Below, in pieces: positions 1 through 5,552 of a DNA stretch of 10,356 bases. The first letter of the stretch is position 1. Each line of letters begins with the position of its first letter. The notes under the pieces are model-generated. The model worked only from the letters and a program-made list of their open reading frames with translations, did no database searches and was not told where the DNA came from. The translations under genes and the position numbers were made by a program. Source of the DNA: Candidatus Methanophagales archaeon (lineage in GTDB: Archaea > Halobacteriota > Syntropharchaeia > Alkanophagales > Methanospirareceae); NCBI GenBank assembly GCA_023131215.1, contig JAGLZV010000061.1, forward strand, positions 1-10,356, given 5' to 3'.

Positions 1-21
1 GCTACGAGGCACACTCCCCGC

Positions 22-38
22 AAACCCTGAAAGGGTTT
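22..38 (+). repeat. Small perfect hairpin at the window's left edge
   Basis: AAACCCT (22-28) pairs with AGGGTTT (32-38) across a GAA loop. It lies just before the AT-rich repeat in the gene-free stretch 1-128. It could be the end of an upstream transcript or part of the repeat; neither can be decided here. Confidence 0.4.
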
Positions 39-39
39 A

Positions 40-128
40 ATCCTAAACAATACCAAAATCCAAAATCCCAAAAGAACGGTTTGTTTTGATTTTTGAGATT
101 AGATATTGGAGTTTGTTTAGGATTTGAT
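40..128. repeat. AT-rich interspersed repeat, copy A, interrupted by the IS110 element
   Basis: AATCCTAAACA (40-50) is the perfect inverted repeat of TGTTTAGGATT (114-124). The A/C-rich and T/G-rich arms between them are further loosely complementary. The sequence continues after the element at 1475-1500 (AGAGTTTAGTGCTTAGAATT). Joined, it aligns with copy B at 5641-5690: both contain TTTGTTTAGGATTT followed by TTTAGTG, TTAG and A/G-ATTT. No coding signal is seen in 1-128 on either strand. Confidence 0.65.
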
Positions 129-150
129 GCCATGAAAAAAATATACCTCC
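129..150 (+). repeat. Left terminal inverted repeat of the IS110 element
   Basis: Reads GCC-ATGAAAAAAA-TATA-CCTCC and mirrors the right tip at 1455-1474 imperfectly, with ATGAAAAAAA and CCTCC in common. The A-run followed by TATA (135-145) also resembles an archaeal TATA box and could drive the leader RNA, which is speculative. IS110-group elements are usually described as lacking terminal inverted repeats. Confidence 0.6.
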
Positions 151-191
151 GAAAGCACTTTATAGTGCTTTGTTGGGTCGGAGGGTAAGCC

Positions 192-229
192 GTTAAACTC
201 TATGGTCGCGAGAGACCCAGGATTTGATT
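192..229 (+). other. Target-binding loop of the bridge RNA
   Basis: Internal loop above the 183-191/230-237 stem. The 3' arm AGGATTTGAT (219-228) is identical to the left flank of the element (119-128), so the RNA can pair with the minus strand there. The 5' arm TAAACTCTA (194-202) is the exact reverse complement of the right flank TAGAGTTTA (1475-1483). U193, G192 and U203 would add G-U or G-T wobbles at 1484, 1485 and 1474. Both arms overlap on AT, which predicts the target AGGATTTG-AT-AGAGTTTA with AT as core. The matches are exact in the sequence; the guide function is inferred from the IS110/IS621 mechanism. Confidence 0.8.
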
Positions 230-249
230 GGCTACCCTATTTACGACCC

Positions 250-278
250 GGCATAGTGGGCTTCGAGCCCGGATAGGT
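250..278 (+). other. Donor-binding loop of the bridge RNA
   Basis: The arms beside the GGGCT-TCG-AGCCC hairpin match the element's own ends. GGCAT (250-254) is the reverse complement of ATGCC at the left tip (127-131, including the putative AT core). ATAGGT (273-278) is identical to the right tip (1470-1475). The strand and side pattern is the same as in the target loop, as expected if the RNA reads the joined right-end/left-end junction of a circular intermediate. The matches are short (5 and 6 bases), and I see no convincing basal stem for this loop, so confidence is lower than for the target loop. Confidence 0.6.
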
Positions 279-325
279 GGATGTCGAACATCCCCGACCC
301 AACAGAAGCAAAAGGAGGAGAGAGA

Positions 326-1372
326 ATGTACATAGGAATTGACTTACATAAAGAAGTATGTTATGCAACTACCCTTGACAAAGAAGGGGAAGTTGTGGAT
401 AGGAGAGAGTTCAATAACGAGAGAGAAGAATGGGAGAAGTTTGTTACGGAGATGCCGAGGGATTCAAAGGTGGCGATAGAGGCCTGTTCCTACTGGTATC
501 CGGTGTGCGATTTTCTTGAGGACCGTGGTATAGAGGTGATACTGTCACATCCGAGCAAGACGAGGGTAATCGCGGAGGCAAAGGTAAAGACGGACAAGAT
601 AGACAGTGAGATACTTGCAAGGCTGCTGAGAGCAGATTTCCTTCCAAGGGCATACATCGCGAGCAAAGAGATAAGGGAGAATAGAGAACTACTGAGGCTA
701 AGAGTGCAGCTCGGGAGGGATAGAACAGTGATAAAGAACAGAATACATGCATTGTTAGGGAAGAACGGTGTGAGGCACGAATACACAGACCTTTTTGGCG
801 TAGAAGGGAGGAATTTCTTGAAGGAAATAGAATTATCGGGATCCCAGAGGACTGCTCTTGATGTGCTACTCCGCCAATTGGAATCCATAAACAGAGAGAT
901 AGAACACGTTCAGAAGCAAATAGCAGGAATTGCAAAGGAGGATGAAGATATAAAAATACTGATGACGGTTCCAGGAATCGACTACTACAGTGCGATGATA
1001 ATAAAGAACGAAATAGGAGAGATCGAGCGCTTTCCGGATTACAAGAAGCTTTGTAGCTTTGCGGGATTAGTACCAAGGGTACATCAGTCAGCGAATACAA
1101 GATGGGAAGGGCATATAACAAAAGAAGGGAATGCCTTGTTGAGATGGATCCTCGTACAGGTGGCGCATCAAGTGGTAAGGTATCCGGGAGAGCTGAGGAA
1201 GTTCTACCTAAGGCTGAAGAAACAGAAAGGCAATAAGATAGCGGTGGTAGCGACAGCGAGGAAGCTGCTCAGGGTAATATACTGCATGCTAACCAGAAAA
1301 GAAAGCTACCGATATGAAAGGAAAGCACTAACAGAGGGCAAACTGAAGAGATTAGAGAAGACTGCGCGTTAG
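326..1372 (+). CDS. IS110-family transposase (DEDD RuvC-like recombinase)
   Basis: RNA-guided recombinase that moves the surrounding element. I start it at ATG 326, giving 348 aa, because AAAGGAGG (311-318) lies 7 nt upstream. The in-frame ATG at 281 sits inside a hairpin of the leader RNA and has no ribosome site. The N-terminal RuvC-like domain has the expected acidic residues: D6 (IGIDLHKE), E52 (AIEAC), D90 and D93 (TDKIDSEIL). A helical middle part around residues 110-210 precedes the C-terminal Transposase_20-type domain. That domain has TVPGID near residue 214 and FAGLVPRVHQSANTRW, whose serine S255 is the candidate nucleophile, then KEGNALLRWIL. Length and motif order are those of full-length IS110 transposases; no frameshift or stop is seen. 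The strong Shine-Dalgarno contrasts with the weak ones of most host genes here. Family assignment is secure; activity is inferred. Confidence 0.95.
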   Translation: MYIGIDLHKEVCYATTLDKEGEVVDRREFNNEREEWEKFVTEMPRDSKVAIEACSYWYPVCDFLEDRGIEVILSHPSKTRVIAEAKVKTDKIDSEILARLLRADFLPRAYIASKEIRENRELLRLRVQLGRDRTVIKNRIHALLGKNGVRHEYTDLFGVEGRNFLKEIELSGSQRTALDVLLRQLESINREIEHVQKQIAGIAKEDEDIKILMTVPGIDYYSAMIIKNEIGEIERFPDYKKLCSFAGLVPRVHQSANTRWEGHITKEGNALLRWILVQVAHQVVRYPGELRKFYLRLKKQKGNKIAVVATARKLLRVIYCMLTRKESYRYERKALTEGKLKRLEKTAR

Positions 1373-1474
1373 GCATCGAAATTTAGAATAGAATAACATA
1401 TAAAGATCAAAAAAAATAGAAAAGCTTAAATATAGCGTAAGCTATGGGAAATATGGAGGATTTTTTTTCATAGG
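1373..1474 (+). repeat. Right end of the IS110 element with terminal inverted repeat and hairpin
   Basis: Non-coding stretch between the transposase stop and the right tip. It is A-rich (1407-1423) and holds two mutually exclusive hairpins: AGCTTA/TAAGCT (1423-1428/1438-1443) and ATAGC-GTAA-GCTAT (1432-1445). TTAAATATA (1427-1434) resembles a TATA box facing the right tip, so in a circular form it could contribute a promoter toward the left end. The final 1455-1474 is the inverted repeat partner of 129-150. Confidence 0.55.
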
Positions 1475-1500
1475 TAGAGTTTAGTGCTTAGAATTTATAC
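1475..1500. repeat. Right remnant of AT-rich repeat copy A
   Basis: AGAGTTTAGTGCTTAGAATT (from 1476) parallels ATTTAGTGTTTAGGATTT in copy B (about 5669-5686). It is the continuation of the left flank across the IS110 insertion, and ends 9 nt before the stop of the phosphorylase gene. Confidence 0.6.
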
Positions 1501-1509
1501 CACAGAATA

Positions 1510-2223
1510 TTAAGTAATTACTGCTATGACTTCTATCAACTTCAAAAGTACCTTTTCCAAATCCTTTCTGCTTTTAGAAGCCTCATCAATTATTTTTTTA
1601 TAGTCCAACTCTTCCTCGGCGATTATACCATGTGCATAATTCTCCACGGTGCTTATATTTGCGTATCGAAGCCCTAACTCCTTCGCAAGCGTTGCCTCAG
1701 AAGCCATGTTCATTCCCACAACATCAGCATAATTTTTCATGAAGTTTATCTCCGCTCTGGTTTCAAGCCTTGGTCCCACGGTCTGGAAATAAACACCCTT
1801 CTCAACGAGGTCAATGCATCCAAAATCTTTTGCCACTTTTATTATAGTATTTCTCAAATCTTCATCCAGTCCCGGTGTAACATGCACGATTTCGTCATCA
1901 TAAATGGTAGGTATGTTGTACAAATTTATGTAGTCGTGAGGAACAACTAAGGACCGCGGTTTTATATCTCGCTTTAAACTGCCGGCAGAAGTAGCTCCTA
2001 TGATTTTCTCCACGCCTAAATCCGTAAACGCTGCCAGATTAGCTTTATAATTTATCCTGTGTGGTGGGATATTTCTCTCTTTTCCATGTCTTGGAATAAA
2101 GACAACATCAGCAGTAAAGAGAAGGCAAACGGTGCCATACTTTGTCTCGACTTCTCTTTCTTTTGCATCTTCAAGAAGCTGCGTGCCAAATAAACTTGTC
2201 CCGCCAATGATGCCGAGTGTCAT
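1510..2223 (-). CDS. Nucleoside phosphorylase of the MTAP/MTIP family
   Basis: Phosphorolytic cleavage of 5'-methylthio-purine nucleosides, giving a free base and 5-methylthioribose-1-phosphate (methionine/purine salvage). I start it at the ATG at 2223 (237 aa, MTLGIIGGTSLFG). The longer frame to 2286 would overlap dph2 and adds a non-conserved stretch. Family signs are the N-terminal GIIGGTS phosphate loop, PRHG (44-47), TSAGSL (78-83), QTVGPRLETRAEI (147-159) and VGMNMASEA (169-177). In human MTAP the adenine-reading aspartates lie in a TDYD motif; here the aligned motif is ENYA (N195, A197). That points to a 6-oxopurine substrate such as methylthioinosine or guanosine/inosine rather than MTA itself. 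There is no clear ribosome site. It lies 44 nt after dph2 and is probably co-transcribed with it. Confidence 0.9.
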   Translation of the reverse strand: MTLGIIGGTSLFGTQLLEDAKEREVETKYGTVCLLFTADVVFIPRHGKERNIPPHRINYKANLAAFTDLGVEKIIGATSAGSLKRDIKPRSLVVPHDYINLYNIPTIYDDEIVHVTPGLDEDLRNTIIKVAKDFGCIDLVEKGVYFQTVGPRLETRAEINFMKNYADVVGMNMASEATLAKELGLRYANISTVENYAHGIIAEEELDYKKIIDEASKSRKDLEKVLLKLIEVIAVIT

Positions 2224-2267
2224 TTTATGTTTTTCTAAAAGGAAGTATTTTTTTAAAAGAAAAGGGT

Positions 2268-3284
2268 TTAAAAAATATCTTCCCAACTCCTTTCACCGAG
2301 GACGACCTCAAACTCCTCAGCAGAAAGAACAGGCTTCTTGAAATGAACAAAATCCTCTGCCACTCTTGGACATGCAGTATTCACAAAAGCGTCAATCTTG
2401 AATCCGAGCAATTTCTCCTCTTTTATCTCATCCATAGCAATCAAATAAGCATTTAGCCCTTTCTCTATTGCTTTTCTTCTCAAAGCAAGCGCTTCGCCGA
2501 GATTAAACTGTCCACTTTTCATACCTATGATTATACCAACTGACTTCGCATCCAACGCTCGCTCTATCACGAGATACCTCTTCTTCCTCAGTTCTTCAGC
2601 TTCGTATATACTTATCTGCGTGGTGAAAGGGTCAGCAGCAGTTACCCGCTTCCCGATATACAAAGCGAGCCCAGCAGGATGAAAAGCTCCACTGCCTATA
2701 AATAAAATCTCTTCGCAGGGAACCATAGCGGAAGAGAAATCACAGCCCAATACCTGCCCATCGTACTTCAAGCGAGATTTACCTATTATCGCTTTCTTTC
2801 CAAAATGAGCAAGCAATATTTCGGCTTCTTTCAAAGCATGAACATGCTGCACAGTCGCTACTAACCCTACTGTGTCCCCTTTTATTTCGGGTACGGCTTT
2901 CTCGACTACTGGCTTTATATCAACCCCGCTCCGGAGTTCTATGAAAAAAACCTTTTTTCCTTTTAGCACAGGTTTCCCGCGTAGCGTTTTTCCGTAAACG
3001 CTTTTTCTAAAAGGGTTTTCCGTGTGCCCGAAATGGAAAAGCACATCCACGATTCTCTCCAGTTTTTCATCTATGTCACATGCACCATAGCATGAATTCC
3101 CGGATATTATCACTTCCGTTCCAGTATCTTTTGAAATCTCTGCGGCAACATCAGTTGCCACTGTTTTAAGACCATCCGGGAGCTGCAGCCCAACTCTTCT
3201 CGCTCCTCTTTCTTTTATCAACTTCTTTACCTTCTCTAATTCAAAGTCGTATGACTTTTTCTCCATAGTAATTACTTTACTCAA
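2268..3284 (-). CDS. dph2: 2-(3-amino-3-carboxypropyl)histidine synthase, archaeal Dph2
   Basis: First step of diphthamide synthesis on elongation factor 2. A [4Fe-4S] cluster cleaves S-adenosylmethionine, the 3-amino-3-carboxypropyl group goes to a histidine of aEF2, and methylthioadenosine is released. It works as a homodimer in archaea. Three cysteines in the expected places can hold the cluster: C69 in GNSCYGACD (C65 is also nearby), C181 in LGCDFS and C305 in NTACPR. Near the N-terminus is VGLQLPDGLK (31-40). The length of 338 aa is normal. The start is uncertain: a TTG at 3284 gives 338 aa, and an ATG at 3266 (MEKKSYDF) gives 332 aa. A TATA-like TATAAAAA (3312-3319, minus strand) would place transcription start near 3289, so a short or absent leader is likely. 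The phosphorylase gene follows 44 nt downstream. Confidence 0.95.
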   Translation of the reverse strand: MSKVITMEKKSYDFELEKVKKLIKERGARRVGLQLPDGLKTVATDVAAEISKDTGTEVIISGNSCYGACDIDEKLERIVDVLFHFGHTENPFRKSVYGKTLRGKPVLKGKKVFFIELRSGVDIKPVVEKAVPEIKGDTVGLVATVQHVHALKEAEILLAHFGKKAIIGKSRLKYDGQVLGCDFSSAMVPCEEILFIGSGAFHPAGLALYIGKRVTAADPFTTQISIYEAEELRKKRYLVIERALDAKSVGIIIGMKSGQFNLGEALALRRKAIEKGLNAYLIAMDEIKEEKLLGFKIDAFVNTACPRVAEDFVHFKKPVLSAEEFEVVLGERSWEDIF

Positions 3285-3311
3285 TATCTAAGGGATAAAA
3301 ATTACGCTGGG

Positions 3312-3320
3312 TTTTTATAC
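3312..3320. promoter_or_regulatory. Candidate TATA element in the divergent dph2 / thioredoxin-fold promoter region
   Basis: The intergenic stretch 3285-3351 contains TTTTTATAC. Read on the minus strand it is TATAAAAA, about 50 nt before ATG 3266 of dph2. On the plus strand TTTATA lies about 36 nt before ATG 3352. With archaeal spacing of about 25-27 nt to the start site, both transcripts would begin close to their start codons. A second TATA-like GATAAAAATT lies at about 3293-3302. One site may serve both directions; this is inference from sequence only. Confidence 0.35.
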
Positions 3321-3351
3321 TCTTGAAATTTGAACTATTAACAGTTGTCAA

Positions 3352-4203
3352 ATGTCAGGTGAAGATAAAAGCGAAGGTGCGGGAAAACCCGGGGAAGCGG
3401 GAATGAAGACAGGGTTTATTGGAATTTTAGCTGTTGGATTGATGGTAGGTATAATAATAGGAATTGTAGTCGGGGCTTTTGGTTTCCCTCAAACTCAAAG
3501 TTATAGCGCTGAAAGCGCTTTAAGACCGGAAGAAGCTGGAGAGAAAACTATTGATTTTATCACAAATTATGCCGTTGCGCCCGGTGTTGATGTTGAGTTA
3601 ATAAATGTAACAGAGGTAGAGGGCACAAACCTGTATAAAATAGCGGTTAATATATCTGCAATGGGAAGGACCCAAACAGCGGAATCGTATATGACGAAAG
3701 ACGGGAAATTGTTATTCCCGCAAGGAATTGCCATCGAAGAATTTGAAGAGATGGTGGAGCAGCAGAAAGAACAAGAAGAAAATCTGACACAGGAGCAGGA
3801 AAGTAAACAGGAAACAACTATTGGCAATTTCATCGTAAGCGGTGACGAAATATGCGTGGAAGATGGAAAACCAATCATTTATTTCTTTGGTTCTGATGGG
3901 TGTGGAGCTTGCAGATGGGAGCATCCCGTAATAGCAAATGTGACGTCAAAGTTTGAAGGATTTATTTCATTTCATGACAATATAGACTCTACCGCAGATA
4001 GTGAAATATTTGGTAAATATAGTACTGGTTACATACCAACATTGGTATTGGGCTGCAAGTATTACAGAGTTGGCGCCGGTGCAAGTATGGATGAGGAGCA
4101 GGAAGCTAAGGTCTTAACCGCACTAATTTGTGACTTAACCGACAATAAACCCGTAGAGGCTTGCACTGACCCTGAAATTGAAGAATTGATAAACAAAATT
4201 TAG
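3352..4203 (+). CDS. Membrane-anchored thioredoxin-fold protein with CxxC
   Basis: Putative extracytoplasmic thiol-disulfide protein, 283 aa. After a short charged, glycine-rich N-terminus (1-20) comes one hydrophobic segment (21-45, GFIGILAVGLMVGIIIGIVV...), likely a signal anchor. Residues 55-130 form a small soluble region of no family I recognise. A Glu/Gln-rich linker with coiled-coil character follows (129-155). Residues 157-283 look like a thioredoxin fold: IIYFFGSDGCGACRWEHP with the redox pair C184/C187, and GYIPTLVLG with the cis-proline P229. Extra cysteines C168, C235, C260 and C271 may form a further disulfide or bind metal. The start is the ATG at 3352, without a visible ribosome site, fitting a leaderless transcript. 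It is the only host gene on the plus strand and is divergent from dph2. The substrate is unknown. Confidence 0.8.
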   Translation: MSGEDKSEGAGKPGEAGMKTGFIGILAVGLMVGIIIGIVVGAFGFPQTQSYSAESALRPEEAGEKTIDFITNYAVAPGVDVELINVTEVEGTNLYKIAVNISAMGRTQTAESYMTKDGKLLFPQGIAIEEFEEMVEQQKEQEENLTQEQESKQETTIGNFIVSGDEICVEDGKPIIYFFGSDGCGACRWEHPVIANVTSKFEGFISFHDNIDSTADSEIFGKYSTGYIPTLVLGCKYYRVGAGASMDEEQEAKVLTALICDLTDNKPVEACTDPEIEELINKI

Positions 4204-4216
4204 TAAGAGGAACAAA

Positions 4217-4288
4217 ATGGATTTGGCTTTAAAGATTATCTTGTTCTCATTGAAATTAAATTCTCGCAATAAAGTCACTTTCGTCTAA
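4217..4288 (+). CDS. Possible 23-aa small ORF
   Basis: An ATG lies 13 nt after the stop of the thioredoxin-fold gene, preceded by GAGG (4207-4210) at a spacing of 6 nt. It encodes a short, leucine/isoleucine-rich, basic peptide beginning MDLALKIILFSL and ends in TAA. No family is recognised, and a chance ORF of this size is quite possible. The rest of the 130-nt convergent spacer 4204-4333 shows nothing clear. Confidence 0.15.
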   Translation: MDLALKIILFSLKLNSRNKVTFV

Positions 4289-4333
4289 CGGTGAATAAAC
4301 GAACTTAACTTCGCCAGTGGGATTTCTCGTTCT

Positions 4334-5518
4334 CTACTTCTCTATCACCATCTCCTCCACCGCTATTCCAAAATGCCGAGCCGCCTCCGTTACATGAACC
4401 AAGACCTCATCGCCTTCTTTCAAATCAACCACTGAAATCGGCTTCTTTTTATCCTTACCCACTAACTTTATCGTTTCTGCATTCTGAAGTATAATACTGC
4501 ACATCCTCTTCTCTCCGCCACCTGTTTCCACTTCCACTTCCACAAGCATAAGCGGTCGCTTCTCTATCTTCACCCTGCCAATCACCGCTTTTCTTGCATT
4601 TCCTTCCGCATTTACAATTAACACGTCATCCCCGGACTTCAACTCCGACAAATATCTCGTTTTTTCGCCCACCAGTATGTAAGCATACACGCCGCCTGCA
4701 TTCACCCTGAACGGTCTCGCCGCTACGTAGGGACTCTCTTCTGATTCCGAATGCACTAAGAACAACGCAAAAGACTGTGAACCCACCAGCATTCCCTCTC
4801 CTAAAGTCATCAATGAGCAGGTATCCACGCACACTCTGTCACCCATTTCAAGTTCCTCCACCCGTGTTATTCTCGCCGTAGAAAGAGGAATCTTGCCCAT
4901 CTTACTCTCTTCTCTTATCTCCACCACTCTTTTTATCTCTGAAGGGTCGTCAGTATCGAGGAGAACGCCGTCAGCACCATATTCCAGCGTTTCAAATGCC
5001 GTCCTCGCCTCCTCCGCAGTCTGCACACCCGCTATTACCTTCGCTTCCTTCTTTTGCAACTCCGCAATTATATTCTCCAGCGGTATTATCTTCCAATCCT
5101 TTCCTATCACAATCACGTAATTACAGTAATCTGCAAGATTCACTGCAAATCGCTCATACTTCTTACCCCTTATCTCTATATATCCTGCATTGATTTTACT
5201 ACCAAAAGTCTCTTTCAATGCACCTAAAACGCTGGATTCACCTATTTCCAAGGGAATCGCCTTCGTTCCATCCCCTTCACTTCCTTTTCCATAAACAACA
5301 ACATCCGCTTCACTTCCTTCCTTTACAGTCTCTTCTTCTAATGAAACCACAGCTATCTTTATTCGACCTAATTCCTTCACCTTTGCTATATCCTCTTCTT
5401 CCACAAGCACTCCATCCACTCCTGATTCCAATCCCGTTGTAATCCGTGATTTTCTTTCTTCCCACGTTCCTACATCAGCATCTGCTTTTATCCATATCTC
5501 TTTTTCTTTCCCTTTCAT
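4334..5518 (-). CDS. aroB': 3-dehydroquinate synthase II (AroB')
   Basis: Archaeal enzyme that oxidatively deaminates and cyclises 2-amino-3,7-dideoxy-D-threo-hept-6-ulosonate to 3-dehydroquinate, using NAD+. This is the entry to aromatic amino acid synthesis in archaea that lack DAHP synthase. Recognisable signs are the N-terminal IWIKAD and the barrel-like repeats of hydrophobic strands, DWKIIPLENIIAEL (141-154), GADGVLLDT (181-189), GEGMLVGS (240-247) and RPFRVNAGGVYAYI (268-281). The protein is 394 aa, slightly longer than the roughly 360 aa I recall for the Methanocaldococcus protein; the extra length seems spread through acidic loops. Its start at ATG 5518 is preceded by GGGTGGAAG. A TATA-like TTTAAA lies at 5542-5547, about 27 nt before the ATG, so it may have its own promoter despite following aroA'. 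It converges with the thioredoxin-fold gene. Confidence 0.93.
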   Translation of the reverse strand: MKGKEKEIWIKADADVGTWEERKSRITTGLESGVDGVLVEEEDIAKVKELGRIKIAVVSLEEETVKEGSEADVVVYGKGSEGDGTKAIPLEIGESSVLGALKETFGSKINAGYIEIRGKKYERFAVNLADYCNYVIVIGKDWKIIPLENIIAELQKKEAKVIAGVQTAEEARTAFETLEYGADGVLLDTDDPSEIKRVVEIREESKMGKIPLSTARITRVEELEMGDRVCVDTCSLMTLGEGMLVGSQSFALFLVHSESEESPYVAARPFRVNAGGVYAYILVGEKTRYLSELKSGDDVLIVNAEGNARKAVIGRVKIEKRPLMLVEVEVETGGGEKRMCSIILQNAETIKLVGKDKKKPISVVDLKEGDEVLVHVTEAARHFGIAVEEMVIEK

Positions 5519-5552
5519 TCTTCCACCCTTTTTATTACACCTTTAAATGAAA

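Larger units (their letters stand above)
152..305 (+). ncRNA. Candidate IS110 bridge RNA (seekRNA) in the transposase leader
   Basis: Structure read by eye, no folding program run. A 5' hairpin pairs AAAGCACT (152-159) with AGTGCTTT (164-171). An 11-bp perfect stem pairs TGTTGGGTCGG (171-181) with CCGACCCAACA (294-304); base 171 can be in only one of the two. Inside are (a) a stem GGGTAAGCC/GGCTACCC (183-191/230-237, one bulged base) carrying an internal loop and a GGTC/GACC tip (204-207/214-217); (b) a GGGCT-TCG-AGCCC hairpin (258-270) with unpaired arms; (c) a GGATGT-CGA-ACATCC hairpin (279-293). An alternative partner for 175-180 is CGACCC at 244-249. IS110-group elements are known to encode a bridge RNA upstream of the transposase, with a target loop and a donor loop. 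The matches listed under the two loops below make this assignment strong. The plus strand fits because each guide then pairs with the 3' half of a DNA strand, as I understand the IS621 arrangement. Exact RNA ends are not visible. Confidence 0.8.
129..1474 (+). mobile_element. Complete IS110-family insertion sequence, inserted in an AT-rich repeat
   Basis: The element has a non-coding left end, a structured leader RNA, one intact DEDD transposase gene and a right end of about 100 bp. Boundaries are inferred from three independent signs. (1) Imperfect inverted repeats sit at the tips: 129-150 against 1455-1474, sharing ATGAAAAAAA and CCTCC. (2) The leader's guide-like segments match both flanks up to these points. 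(3) Joining 128 to 1475 restores a sequence that aligns with the repeat at 5641-5690. No long target duplication is seen. The only shared base at the crossover is T (128 and 1475), or a 2-nt core AT at 127-128 against GT at 1474-1475. This fits IS110 elements, which recombine at a very short core and leave no classical duplication. The transposase frame is intact, so the copy may be active. Confidence 0.85.

Noticed and set aside
40..124. CRISPR array or leader
   Set aside because: The AT-rich motif is repeated irregularly and as inverted copies; no evenly spaced direct repeats with spacers.
119..228. Exact 10-base repeat exactly 100 bp apart as a simple direct repeat
   Set aside because: It is explained better as flank and guide; no further similarity surrounds the two copies.
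150..305. Bridge RNA on the minus strand instead of the plus strand
   Set aside because: The stems are symmetric, but on the minus strand each guide would pair with the 5' half of a DNA strand, unlike the known arrangement. The plus strand also agrees with the transposase direction.
281..325. Upstream extension of the transposase to ATG 281
   Set aside because: The extra 15 residues come from leader RNA sequence, the ATG lies in a hairpin, and a strong ribosome site fits ATG 326.
444..1121. Long minus-strand open frames inside the transposase gene
   Set aside because: They are low-complexity, Ser/Leu/Pro-rich translations opposite a clear transposase; shadows only. The same applies to the plus-strand frames opposite aroB', aroA', aCPSF1 and psmB.
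2224..2286. N-terminal extension of the phosphorylase to 2286
   Set aside because: It would overlap the dph2 stop and adds residues unlike the family; the conserved GIIGGTS begins right after ATG 2223.
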